A DNA stretch of 64,000 nt from Pseudaquabacterium terrae. GTDB lineage: Bacteria; Pseudomonadota; Gammaproteobacteria; Burkholderiales; Burkholderiaceae_C. The translations under genes were made by a program, and so were the position numbers. Under the pieces are notes generated by a model. That model was not told where the DNA came from. It saw only the letters and a list, made by a program, of their open reading frames with translations, and ran no database searches. This document shows, one piece after another, positions 38,805-46,263 of the stretch; position 1 is the first letter of the stretch; each line of letters begins with the position of its first letter. The stretch lies in NCBI RefSeq assembly GCF_013266755.1, contig NZ_JABRWJ010000001.1:868001-932000 (forward strand), given 5' to 3'.

Positions 38805-39392
38805 ATGGGACATGCTGCCGTCAAGCTGCCGATGACCGCCGAGGAATTCCTCGCTTGGGATGAATCGCAACCGATCCGTCACGAGTTCCTGCGCGGCGAG
38901 GTCTACGCGATGGCCGGCGGCGAGGATCGCCATGCGACCTTGGCGCTCAATTTCGCGATGGCGCTGCGCGGCCATCTGCAGGGCTCGCCGTGCCGCACGT
39001 ACATCAATGACGTCAAGCTGCGCGTCGCGCCCGCGGACGCCTACTTCTACCCGGACGTGATGGTCACCTGTTCCGCGGTCGATGCCGCACATCGCCTGAT
39101 CAAGTCCGAGCCCCTGTTGGTCATCGAAGTCCTTTCACCGGGCACTGCCGGCTACGATCGCGGCGACAAGTTCGCCGCCTATCGAATGCTCGCTTCACTG
39201 CGCGAGTACGTGCTCGCCGATCCGCGCTCGCGACGCTGCGATGTCCACCGGCGCGGCGATGATGGGCTCTGGATCCTGCATCCGTTCGACGCGGCCGAGG
39301 GTGTTCATCTCGCGAGTGTCGAGCTGTCGATCGATGCCGAAACCTTGTGGGCAGAAGTCGAGCCCGGAGCGGCGCCCGGCGCCATGATCTGA
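38805..39392 (+). CDS. Uma2 family (DUF820) PD-(D/E)XK nuclease-like protein
   Basis: Protein of 195 residues of the Uma2 family, with a predicted restriction-endonuclease-like fold. Landmarks are MTAEEFLAWDESQPIRHEFLRGEVYAMAGGEDRH near the N-terminus, YPDVMVTC (about 84-91) supplying the Asp, and LLVIEVLSPGTAGYDRGDKFAAY (about 106-128) supplying Glu and Lys. The family is abundant in cyanobacteria and scattered elsewhere, often without partner genes, so horizontal gain is plausible. Cellular role unknown. It stands alone between two oppositely transcribed genes. Confidence 0.87.
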   Translation: MGHAAVKLPMTAEEFLAWDESQPIRHEFLRGEVYAMAGGEDRHATLALNFAMALRGHLQGSPCRTYINDVKLRVAPADAYFYPDVMVTCSAVDAAHRLIKSEPLLVIEVLSPGTAGYDRGDKFAAYRMLASLREYVLADPRSRRCDVHRRGDDGLWILHPFDAAEGVHLASVELSIDAETLWAEVEPGAAPGAMI

Positions 39393-39406
39393 CTGCAGCG
39401 CAAGGC

Positions 39407-41068
39407 TCAGCTCAACCGCCACACCCCGCCGACCTCGACCGTCGCTGCCCCGTCCCCCTGCAGCTTCAGCAGATGCGCCCGCAGCGAGCGCAGCGCGACG
39501 CCGTGCAGGTGCTTCGGCGTATCGGCATACACCGCATCGCGCAGCGCTTCCTCGCCCGCCGGGCCGATCGCGCGCAGCGCGTCGAGCACCTTGGCCTCGC
39601 GCTGCAGGCGGTGCGCGATCAGCTTGCGCACGGCCGCATGCGGCTCGTCGATCAGGAAGCCGTGGCCGGGCGCCAGCCACTCGAGGTCCTCGTCGAGCAG
39701 CCGGCGCAGCGAAGCGAGGTAGACGGCCATGTCGCCGTCGGGCGGATTGATGACCACCGTCGAGCCCTGCATGATGTGGTCGCCGGTGAAGAGCAGCTTC
39801 TCCTGCTCCAGCAGGTAGCACAGGTGGTTGCTGGCATGGCCGGGCGTGTGGATCACCCGCAGCGTCGTGTCGGGGCCGAGTTGCAGCCGGTCGCCATCGG
39901 ACAGCACATGCTCGGGCTGGAAGCTCGGGTCCTGCCACTCGGGATACGCGGCCACGCGGCCGAAGCGCGGCGCGCCGAAATGCGCCTGCAGCGCGGCGAT
40001 CGCCGGTGAATGGTCCTTGTGGGTGTGCGTGGCCAGCAGCCGCGTGACGCGCCCCGGCGCGGCGGCGATCAGCGCGCGCACGTGCTCGGCATCATCAGGA
40101 CCGCCGTCGAGCAAGGCCCAGTCGTCGGCGCCCGGCGTGCCTAGAAAGTAGCTGTTGGTGCCCGGGCCGGTCATCATGCTGCCGTTCGGTGCCGTAACGC
40201 GCAAGATACGCGGCGACAGCCACACCGGCACACCGGGCGCGAGCTCGGTGCTGACGTCGCCGCGGCCTTCGGCATCGAGCCGGCCGATCTCGGCGAAGGC
40301 CCAGGCGCCGGGCATCACCGGGCGCTTGCCCTCGGGCGTCAGCCCGAGGCGCGGCCGGATCAGCGGCTTGTGCGTCTCGGCGCGCGCGGCATCGATCGCC
40401 GCGGCGGCGCTCGAAAAGCGCGCCAGCGCCTGCAGCGTCACCCGCGTCACGTTGACCAGCTTCAGCCCGCGCGCCGCATCGAGCGCCTCGGCCGGCGTCA
40501 GCCACAGCAGCTCGACGGTCTCGTGCGCGTCGTGGCGCGCGGTCTGCGCCGGCGGCGCCGTGGTGATGAAGAAGCGCGTGTCGAAGACCTTCGGCATGCC
40601 CTGGGGCGTCATCCAGTGGCTGTGGTAGGTCAGCGGCGCGAGGTGAATGCGCACGCCCAGCCGCTGGCACAGCTCGGCCATGCCGCAGCGGTTGCCGTGC
40701 AGGTCCTGGCGCAGCGCCATCAGCGCATCGGCGTCCTGCGCATCGAGCGCGATCGGCTGCCCGTCGGCGCCGCTCGCGAACAACAGCCCGGCTTCCTCGA
40801 AACACTCGCGCACCGCGGCGATCCAGTAGTTCAGGCCGTTGGCCGGCAGGCCGAGCCGGCGGCTGGCCTCGGCATCGTCGAGACCGTCGCACAGGCCGTA
40901 GGCATCGGCGTCGCCGCTGTCGAGCAGGCCGCCGGGGAACACCGCGGCGCCGCTGTTCTGGTCGCCGGGCTTGTCTGCGCGGCGCAGCATCAGCACTTCC
41001 ATGCCCCGCGGCGCATCGCGCAGCACGATCAGTGAGGCCGCGGCGCGGGGCGTGACCGGCGCGTTCAT
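39407..41068 (-). CDS. Nudix hydrolase fused to metallo-beta-lactamase-fold hydrolase
   Basis: Two-domain hydrolase, 553 residues. The N-terminal Nudix domain (about 8-240) has AAVFPGGLLDSGD and, after an insertion, AAVRECFEEAGLLF (about 88-101), the split Nudix box of the NUDT19/RDD-like group that cleaves CoA derivatives. The C-terminal MBL domain (about 290-520) has the HTHKDHSP metal motif, HTPGHASNH, TGDHIMQG and LAPGHG, like LACTB2-type enzymes. A CoA-linked function suits the neighbouring CaiB/BaiF gene. The ATG immediately follows a 71-bp structured element whose other end is the CaiB stop, so the two genes form one unit. Confidence 0.88.
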   Translation of the reverse strand: MNAPVTPRAAASLIVLRDAPRGMEVLMLRRADKPGDQNSGAAVFPGGLLDSGDADAYGLCDGLDDAEASRRLGLPANGLNYWIAAVRECFEEAGLLFASGADGQPIALDAQDADALMALRQDLHGNRCGMAELCQRLGVRIHLAPLTYHSHWMTPQGMPKVFDTRFFITTAPPAQTARHDAHETVELLWLTPAEALDAARGLKLVNVTRVTLQALARFSSAAAAIDAARAETHKPLIRPRLGLTPEGKRPVMPGAWAFAEIGRLDAEGRGDVSTELAPGVPVWLSPRILRVTAPNGSMMTGPGTNSYFLGTPGADDWALLDGGPDDAEHVRALIAAAPGRVTRLLATHTHKDHSPAIAALQAHFGAPRFGRVAAYPEWQDPSFQPEHVLSDGDRLQLGPDTTLRVIHTPGHASNHLCYLLEQEKLLFTGDHIMQGSTVVINPPDGDMAVYLASLRRLLDEDLEWLAPGHGFLIDEPHAAVRKLIAHRLQREAKVLDALRAIGPAGEEALRDAVYADTPKHLHGVALRSLRAHLLKLQGDGAATVEVGGVWRLS

Positions 41069-41138
41069 GTGGCCCCCTTGGCGCTGCGCGCCTTCCCCCC
41101 GAGGGGGAATTCGCCCTTCGGGCGGCCGTGCGGGCTCA
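41065..41138 (-). repeat. 71-bp TGA-bounded triple-hairpin element at a gene junction
   Basis: TGA triplets on the minus strand lie exactly 71 bases apart (41065-41067 and 41136-41138), the same period as the tandem copies near 7.7 kb. Stems read GGCGC-TGC-GCGCC (41080-41092), TTCCCCC-CGA-GGGGGAA (41093-41109) and CGCCC-TTC-GGGCG (41112-41124). The middle stem is two pairs longer than in the 7.7-kb copies, with both arms changed together. The right-hand TGA is the CaiB stop codon, and the left-hand TGA belongs to the ATGA start of the Nudix-MBL gene. Confidence 0.9.
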
Positions 41139-42275
41139 TCGGGCGGCTCCCGCGGCCAGCTGCTCGATCTCGTCAACGGCGAAACCGGCTTCGGCCAGCA
41201 CGGCCCGCGTGTGCGCGCCGGGCTCCGGCGCGGCGGCCGGCACGCCGGCGACGCTGCGCGAGAAGCGCGGCGCCGGCGCCGGCTGGCGCACGCCGCCGAT
41301 GTCGATGAAGGCGCCGCGTTCGCGCGCATGGGGATGCTCGGACGCCTCGGCCAGGGTCAGCACCGGCGCGAAGCAGGCGTCGCTGCCTTCGAGCAGCGCG
41401 CACCACGCATCACGCGTGCGGCCGCCGATGATCTCGGCGATCGCCATGCGCATTTCAGGCCAGACGCGGCGGTCGTACTGGCGCTGCACGAAGCGCCGGT
41501 CGAGGCCGATGCGCTCGGCCAGCTCGGCGAAGAATTTCGGCTCCAGCGCGCCGATCGAGACGAAGCGGCCGTCGGCGGTGGCATAGCTGTCGTAGAACGG
41601 CGCGCCGCCGTCGAGCAGGTTCACCGCGCGCTGCGCGGGATCCCATTGGCCGCCGGCGGCGAGGCCGTGGAACAGGCTCAGCAGCGACGAGACACCGTCG
41701 ACCATCGCCGCGTCCACCACCTGGCCCTGGCCCGAGCGCTGACGCTCGAACAGCGCGGCCATCAGGCCGAACGCCAGGTACAGCGCACCACCGCCGTAGT
41801 CGCCGACGAGATTCAAGGGCGGCAGCGGCTTCGTCGCCGGGCCGATCGCCGCCAGCGCTCCGGTGAGCGCGATGTAGTTCAGGTCATGGCCTGCGGCCTG
41901 GGCCAGCGGCCCGTGCTGGCCGAAGCCGGTCATGCGGCCGTAGACCAGGCCCGGGTTGCGCTCGAGGCAGGGCTCGGGCCCCAGGCCGAGCCGTTCGGCG
42001 ACGCCCGGCCGCCAGCCTTCGATCAGCACGTCGGCGCGATCGATCAGGCGCAGCGCCGCGTCACGCCCGGCCGGCTGCTTGACGTCCAGCGCCACCGAGC
42101 GGCGGCCGCGGCCGGCGACGTCGAAGCGCGGCGGCACCGGCAGCCCGAGCCCGCTCGGCTCGGTGCGGTCGATGCGGATCACGTCGGCGCCCTGGTCGGC
42201 GAGCAGCATCGCGGCAAACGGCCCGGGGCCGATGCTGGCGAGCTCGATCACGCGCAATCCGGCGAGGGGTCCCAT
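41136..42275 (-). CDS. CaiB/BaiF family CoA-transferase or alpha-methylacyl-CoA racemase-like enzyme
   Basis: Family III CoA-transferase fold, 379 residues. The N-terminus [37 protein letters not shown] is closest in pattern to alpha-methylacyl-CoA racemases. [23 protein letters not shown]-type ([12 protein letters not shown]), [12 protein letters not shown] with its Asp, and [10 protein letters not shown] follow; the His of GQHGP and the Asp of GHDLNY match the racemase acid/base pair. Racemisation of 2-methylacyl-CoA in branched lipid breakdown is therefore the best guess. The gene ends exactly at the structured repeat. It is divergent from a small exported-protein gene with 86 bases between. 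Confidence 0.85.
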   Translation of the reverse strand: MGPLAGLRVIELASIGPGPFAAMLLADQGADVIRIDRTEPSGLGLPVPPRFDVAGRGRRSVALDVKQPAGRDAALRLIDRADVLIEGWRPGVAERLGLGPEPCLERNPGLVYGRMTGFGQHGPLAQAAGHDLNYIALTGALAAIGPATKPLPPLNLVGDYGGGALYLAFGLMAALFERQRSGQGQVVDAAMVDGVSSLLSLFHGLAAGGQWDPAQRAVNLLDGGAPFYDSYATADGRFVSIGALEPKFFAELAERIGLDRRFVQRQYDRRVWPEMRMAIAEIIGGRTRDAWCALLEGSDACFAPVLTLAEASEHPHARERGAFIDIGGVRQPAPAPRFSRSVAGVPAAAPEPGAHTRAVLAEAGFAVDEIEQLAAGAAR

Positions 42276-42361
42276 GGCTGTCTCTGTCTCCTGAAGGCTG
42301 CGCAGGCAGTGTGCCGCATGGCGGCGCCTAACATCGCCCCAGCAGCCTTGCGGAGATTGCC

Positions 42362-42649
42362 ATGAAGCAGCGTCCACGCCCGCGGTGGGCCCTCACCGCC
42401 CTGATCCTCGCCGCCGCCGGCGGCGCGCAAGCCGGCGTCACCGAGAAAGTGCAGTCCGCCGGCAACGCAGCCTCGGCCGCCGCGACCAAGGGCGAGAACG
42501 TCGTCAAGAAGGGCGCCAGCAAGGCCGGTGCGGCGATCGAGGCCGGCGCCAAGAAGACGGGCGACGCGGTCAGCCGCACCGCGAAGAAGCTCGGCCTGCC
42601 GACCGCCGGCGCGAGCTCGCCGGGGTTGGGGGACGAGGTGGTGAAGTAG
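42362..42649 (+). CDS. Small exported Ala/Lys-rich protein, function unknown
   Basis: Protein of 95 residues with a signal peptide (about 1-24, ending AGGAQA) and a mature part of low complexity rich in Ala, Lys and Gly. It contains repeated short blocks with lysine pairs ([27 protein letters not shown]) that should form an amphipathic helix. This resembles short stress or apolipoprotein-like repeat proteins, but no family can be assigned. GCGGAG lies six bases before the ATG. It is followed by the toxin-antitoxin operator eight bases after its stop. Confidence 0.65.
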   Translation: MKQRPRPRWALTALILAAAGGAQAGVTEKVQSAGNAASAAATKGENVVKKGASKAGAAIEAGAKKTGDAVSRTAKKLGLPTAGASSPGLGDEVVK

Positions 42650-42657
42650 CGGCCGGG

Positions 42658-42677
42658 TGTAGCACAGTGGTGCTACA
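42658..42677 (+). promoter_or_regulatory. Inverted-repeat operator of the toxin-antitoxin pair
   Basis: TGTAGCAC-AGTG-GTGCTACA is a perfect 8-bp inverted repeat with a four-base spacer, 29 bases before the antitoxin ATG. Ribbon-helix-helix antitoxins bind such sites to repress their own operon; TGTAGCA-like half sites are common for this class. The symmetry is directly visible, the regulatory role inferred. Confidence 0.75.
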
Positions 42678-42706
42678 TTCTTGGCATCCAACCGGGGACG
42701 AACGGC

Positions 42707-42991
42707 ATGAGCACCACGACCATCCGCCTGCCTGACGAGCTGAAGGTTCGCGTCGCCCAAGCGGCCGAACGCGCGGGCACGACACCCCACGCCTTCATCC
42801 TCGAAGCCATTGCCGAGAAGACCCACGACGAAGAGGAGCGCGCCGCATTCGCGGCCACCGCGCGGGAGCGCTTCGAGCGAATCGTCGAAGGCGGGCCGAC
42901 CGTGTCATGGAGCGATGCGCGACGCTACCTGGAGGCGCGTGCCGCCGGCCAAGCGGCCAAGCGACCGGCAGCTCGGAAGCGGGCGCGCTGA
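42707..42991 (+). CDS. Ribbon-helix-helix (CopG/ParD-like) antitoxin
   Basis: Antitoxin-like DNA-binding protein, 94 residues. The ribbon-helix-helix is at about 1-45: MSTTTIRLPDELKVRVAQAAERAGTTPHAFILEAIAEK. The C-terminal half (about 50-94) is charged and would wrap the toxin. It has an operator palindrome upstream and a toxin gene one base downstream of its stop, the classical order antitoxin then toxin. The pair would be autoregulated by antitoxin and toxin together. Confidence 0.88.
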   Translation: MSTTTIRLPDELKVRVAQAAERAGTTPHAFILEAIAEKTHDEEERAAFAATARERFERIVEGGPTVSWSDARRYLEARAAGQAAKRPAARKRAR

Positions 42992-42992
42992 C

Positions 42993-43289
42993 GTGGCGCG
43001 TGTCGAGCTCGCTCCGGAGGTTCTGGACGACTTCGACCGCATCGTTGGCCACCTCGTCGCCCAAGGCATCGATGACGCCGCCGCGCGCATACAGGAGGCC
43101 ATCGCTGCCCTCGACGTGCTGGAGCACAGCCCGATGCTCGGGCGCCCGGTGGGCGACGATCTGCGGGAGCTGGTGATCGGCCGCCGTGCCCGCGGCTTCG
43201 TGGCGCTGTACCGCTACGTGCCTGAAGCAGAGTTCGTCTTCGTGCTCGCCGTGCGAAGCCAGAAGGAAGCCGGCTACGCGCGGTTCTGA
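42993..43289 (+). CDS. RelE/ParE family toxin
   Basis: Toxin-like protein, 98 residues. The ParE/RelE fold is indicated by MARVELAPEVLDDFDRIVGHL, EAIAALDVLEHSPMLGRPVGDDLRELVIG, then RGFVALYRY and the terminal FVFVLAVRSQKEAGY. ParE-type members poison DNA gyrase and RelE-type members cut mRNA; the Arg-Glu-Leu-Val-Ile and ALYRY context favours ParE, but this is not decisive. The start is GTG, one base after the antitoxin stop, so translation is coupled. Confidence 0.88.
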   Translation: MARVELAPEVLDDFDRIVGHLVAQGIDDAAARIQEAIAALDVLEHSPMLGRPVGDDLRELVIGRRARGFVALYRYVPEAEFVFVLAVRSQKEAGYARF

Positions 43290-43306
43290 GCGCCCCCCCG
43301 ATCACC

Positions 43307-45262
43307 TCAGGAAGCGTTTGCGTCGGCCGCCACGGGATGTGCCAGCGACTCCAGCGGCACCGGCCGGGCCAGCAGGAAGCCCTGCAGCTCGTCGCAGCCG
43401 TGCTCCTGCAACAAGCGCATCTGCGCCTCGGTCTCGACGCCTTCGGCATTGACGCGCAGGCCGAGCGAGCGCGCCAGCGAGACGATCGACTTGACGATCA
43501 GCCGCACCTTGGCGTCGTCGGCCAGGTGCAGCGTGAACGCGCGATCGATCTTGACCTTGTGGAACGGGAAGCGCCACAGGTAGGACAGGCTCGAGTAACC
43601 GGTGCCGAAATCGTCCATCGCGATCTTCACGCCGAGCGCATCGAGCGCGCGCAGCGTGCCGGTGACCTCGTCGGTGTGACCGAGCAGCAGCGACTCGGTG
43701 ATCTCGACCTCCAGCCGCGTGGCCGCGAGGCCGCTGGCGGCGAGCGCCTGCTGCACCACCTCGACCAGGTCACCCTCGCTGAACTGCGCCGCCGACAGGT
43801 TGACCGCCACCGTCAGCGGCGCCGGCCAGCCGGCTGCGGCGGCGCACGCGGTGTCGAGCACCCAGCGGCCGAGCGGCGCGATCAGGCCCGAATCCTCGGC
43901 CAGCGGGATGAAGTCGACCGGGGCGATCGGCCCGCGCGTCGGATGGCGCCAGCGCAGCAGCGCTTCGTAGCCGTTGAGCGTGCGGCCGTCGGCCGCGTAG
44001 AGCGCCTGGTAGTGCAGCGCGAGCTGCGGCGTGCCGATCGCCGCACGCAGGTCGCGGATCAACTGGCGCCGGTCGTCCAGCCGCCGATCGAGCGTCGCGT
44101 CGTAGAAGTGGAAGGCGCCGCGGCCGGCCTGCTTGGCGCGCTGCAGCGCGAGATCGGCCTTGTGCAGCACCTCGTCGGGCGTCGCGGCGTCGACGCCGAA
44201 CACGGCCGCGCCGATGCTGCAGCCGCTGGCCACGCTGTGGCGCTCGAGCTGGAACGGCTCGGCCAGCGCGGCGATCACGCGCTCGGCCAGCAGCGTCACC
44301 GTGTCCGGTGCGGTGGCGCCGGACAGCAGCAGCGCAAACTCGTCGCTCGCCAGCCGCGCGACGCGGTCGCCCTGGCGCACCAGCGCGCGCAGCCGGTCGC
44401 CGACCTGGCGCAGCATGTCATCGCCGGCGGCATGACCTTGCGTGTCGTTGACTTCCTTGAAGTGGTCGAGGTCGACGCACAGCACCGCGAAGCCGGGCCC
44501 GCCGCCGGCGTGGCGCCAGGCCGCCTCGTCGAGCGCCTCGTTGAAGCTGCTGCGGTTCAACAGGCCGCTGAGCACGTCGTGCTGCGCCAGGTAACGCGCG
44601 CGCTCCTCGGCGGCGCGCTCGGCCTTCAGGCGCCGGAACCACCAGGCGCAGAACAGCGTCGTCAGCGCGCCCAGCAGCGCGAAGACACCGGCCGCGACCA
44701 TGCCGAAAGCCGCCTGGATGCGGCGTGCACGGTCGGCCTGGTCGACGTAGACCTCGACGACGCCGATCAGCCGGCCATCGCGAAACATCGGCACGTAGGC
44801 CTCGCTGTACACCGCCGGCCGGCTGGCATCCAAGCCCCGCTTCAGCTCGATCACCGGCTTGCCGTCGAGCACCAGGTCGCGCACCTTGGCGTTGCCGTGG
44901 CCGATCGTGTTGTCGGTGACGACGGGTGCCGGCCGGTCGAGGTCATCGGACACCAGGACGATCCGGCCTTCGCGGTCGAACAGCTTGAAGCGGAAGACCT
45001 CCTGCACCTTGCGGTGGCGCAGCAGGTCGCGGCGCGCCGCCGGCGATATCGGCTCGCCGCGAAAGACGGCTTCGAGGTCCTCGATCGAGGTGCCGGCGAA
45101 CTGCGCCCAGGCCAGCGCGACATGCTCGGCATCGCGCTGCAGCAGCTGTGACGACGCGCCGCGCAGCAGCGTCATCAGCAGCAGCACGGCCGCGGCGACG
45201 GCGGCCAGCAGCAGCAACGCGCGCGGCCACACCCGCCGCGATGGCGAGGGGACGCTCAGCAA
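43307..45262 (-). CDS. Membrane GGDEF-EAL protein with degenerate GGDEF motif
   Basis: Membrane c-di-GMP phosphodiesterase candidate, 651 residues. Hydrophobic segments at about 14-33 and 192-213 flank a periplasmic sensor region. GGDEF (about 225-385) has the active loop ASDEF near 305 instead of GGDEF, so cyclase activity is unlikely, though the inhibitory-site RQGD five residues earlier is intact. EAL (about 400-645) keeps EALLRW, NLSAAQF, EITESL, DDFGTGYSSL, KIDRAF and EGVETE, so it should hydrolyse c-di-GMP. The TTG start is chosen because AAGGA lies six bases before it and it precedes the first membrane helix. Confidence 0.88.
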   Translation of the reverse strand: MLSVPSPSRRVWPRALLLLAAVAAAVLLLMTLLRGASSQLLQRDAEHVALAWAQFAGTSIEDLEAVFRGEPISPAARRDLLRHRKVQEVFRFKLFDREGRIVLVSDDLDRPAPVVTDNTIGHGNAKVRDLVLDGKPVIELKRGLDASRPAVYSEAYVPMFRDGRLIGVVEVYVDQADRARRIQAAFGMVAAGVFALLGALTTLFCAWWFRRLKAERAAEERARYLAQHDVLSGLLNRSSFNEALDEAAWRHAGGGPGFAVLCVDLDHFKEVNDTQGHAAGDDMLRQVGDRLRALVRQGDRVARLASDEFALLLSGATAPDTVTLLAERVIAALAEPFQLERHSVASGCSIGAAVFGVDAATPDEVLHKADLALQRAKQAGRGAFHFYDATLDRRLDDRRQLIRDLRAAIGTPQLALHYQALYAADGRTLNGYEALLRWRHPTRGPIAPVDFIPLAEDSGLIAPLGRWVLDTACAAAAGWPAPLTVAVNLSAAQFSEGDLVEVVQQALAASGLAATRLEVEITESLLLGHTDEVTGTLRALDALGVKIAMDDFGTGYSSLSYLWRFPFHKVKIDRAFTLHLADDAKVRLIVKSIVSLARSLGLRVNAEGVETEAQMRLLQEHGCDELQGFLLARPVPLESLAHPVAADANAS

Positions 45263-45425
45263 CGCCGATCCTTCCCTGGTTTTGATTCGTTCATGGCGGG
45301 GCTCGAATCGCCCCGGATCGACAAGCCGGGGCCCGCCGGATCATCGGCCGGAAGCGCGCCCGGCCGGAGACGGGATGACCCGCACGCGCGCACGCCGAAC
45401 GCCGCGGCGTGAAATCGGACCGGCT

Positions 45426-46157
45426 TCAGGCGGCGGCCGCCGGTGCGCCGAGCCGGGCGCTCAAGCCCGCGGCGGCGGCCTTGACCTGCGCGGCGAAGCG
45501 CGGCTGCAGCCGCTGCGTCGGCATCGTCAGCGTCAATGCGCCGGCCAGCGCGCCATCGGGGCCGAACACCGGCGCCGAGATGCCGGTCAGGTCGGGCACG
45601 CGGTCGCCGCTCAAGACGCAGACGCCGTCGCGGCGGATCTGCTCGTACAGCGCGCCGCGCGCCGGCGGCGTGCCATGGGCCAGCAGCATGCGGCCGCCGG
45701 CGCCGCGCTTGAGCGGCAGCACGTCGCCCGCGCGGATGTGGTCGCGCAACACCTGCGGCGAATCGACGCGGTACAGGCACAGCCGGTCATCGCCCTGGCG
45801 CACGTGGAAGGCCGCGCTCTCGCGCGTGACGTCGACCAGCGCGCGCAGCGCCGGCAGTACCAGCGCCTCGAGCGAGAACGAGGCGGCGTAGATCGAATGC
45901 AGCCGCGCGACCTCGGCGCCGAGCGCATAGCGGCCGTCGGCATGCTGCTGCAGCAGCCGCGCGTGCAGCAGCGAGGCCACCAGCCGCAGCACCGTGCTCT
46001 TGTACAGCCCCGTGCGCGCCGCCAGCTCGGCCAGCGGCAGCGCGCTGTCGCCGGCGCGGAAGGCCGCCAGCAAGGTCAACGCGCGGTCGACGGCGGCGGC
46101 GCCGCCGGGGGCGGCATCCTGGTCGGCAAGCGAGGGCTGGGCGGCAGGGCGCGGCAT
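45426..46157 (-). CDS. IclR family transcriptional regulator
   Basis: Regulator of 243 residues: IclR winged helix-turn-helix (about 20-80; AAAVDRALTLLAAF and LAARTGLYKSTVLRLVASL) and the effector-binding domain (about 95-235; HVRQGDDRLCLYRVDSPQ, GAGGRMLLAHG, DLTGISAPVF). It is divergent from the HMG-CoA lyase gene, with two operator-like repeats between them, so it probably controls lyase and CoA-transferase in response to their substrate. ATG is chosen with GGAG nine bases upstream; a TTG three codons earlier is possible. Confidence 0.9.
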   Translation of the reverse strand: MPRPAAQPSLADQDAAPGGAAAVDRALTLLAAFRAGDSALPLAELAARTGLYKSTVLRLVASLLHARLLQQHADGRYALGAEVARLHSIYAASFSLEALVLPALRALVDVTRESAAFHVRQGDDRLCLYRVDSPQVLRDHIRAGDVLPLKRGAGGRMLLAHGTPPARGALYEQIRRDGVCVLSGDRVPDLTGISAPVFGPDGALAGALTLTMPTQRLQPRFAAQVKAAAAGLSARLGAPAAAA

Positions 46158-46208
46158 GGTCGGCAACTCCGGTGGTTGACAGCGCGGGGGATCATTCCGA
46201 TAATTTTC

Positions 46209-46241
46209 AGAACGATGTTCTATCTTACAGAACCGTTGTCT
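46209..46241. promoter_or_regulatory. Two IclR-box-like repeats spaced by 20 bp
   Basis: AGAAC-GAT-GTTCT is a perfect inverted repeat at 46209-46221. A second, imperfect copy (AGAAC-CGT-TGTCT) starts at 46229, exactly 20 bases on, so both face the same side of the helix. Both lie between the IclR gene and the lyase gene, in a locally AT-richer stretch. IclR proteins commonly bind tandem palindromes as tetramers. The repeats are visible; binding is inferred. Confidence 0.65.
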
Positions 46242-46263
46242 ACGATGTCAATCGGAGGTCCCG

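Noticed and set aside
35148-43289. A phage, defence island or CRISPR around the Uma2 and toxin-antitoxin genes
   Set aside because: No repeats-spacers, phage structural genes, helicases or nucleases other than the single Uma2 protein are seen, and the surrounding genes are metabolic.
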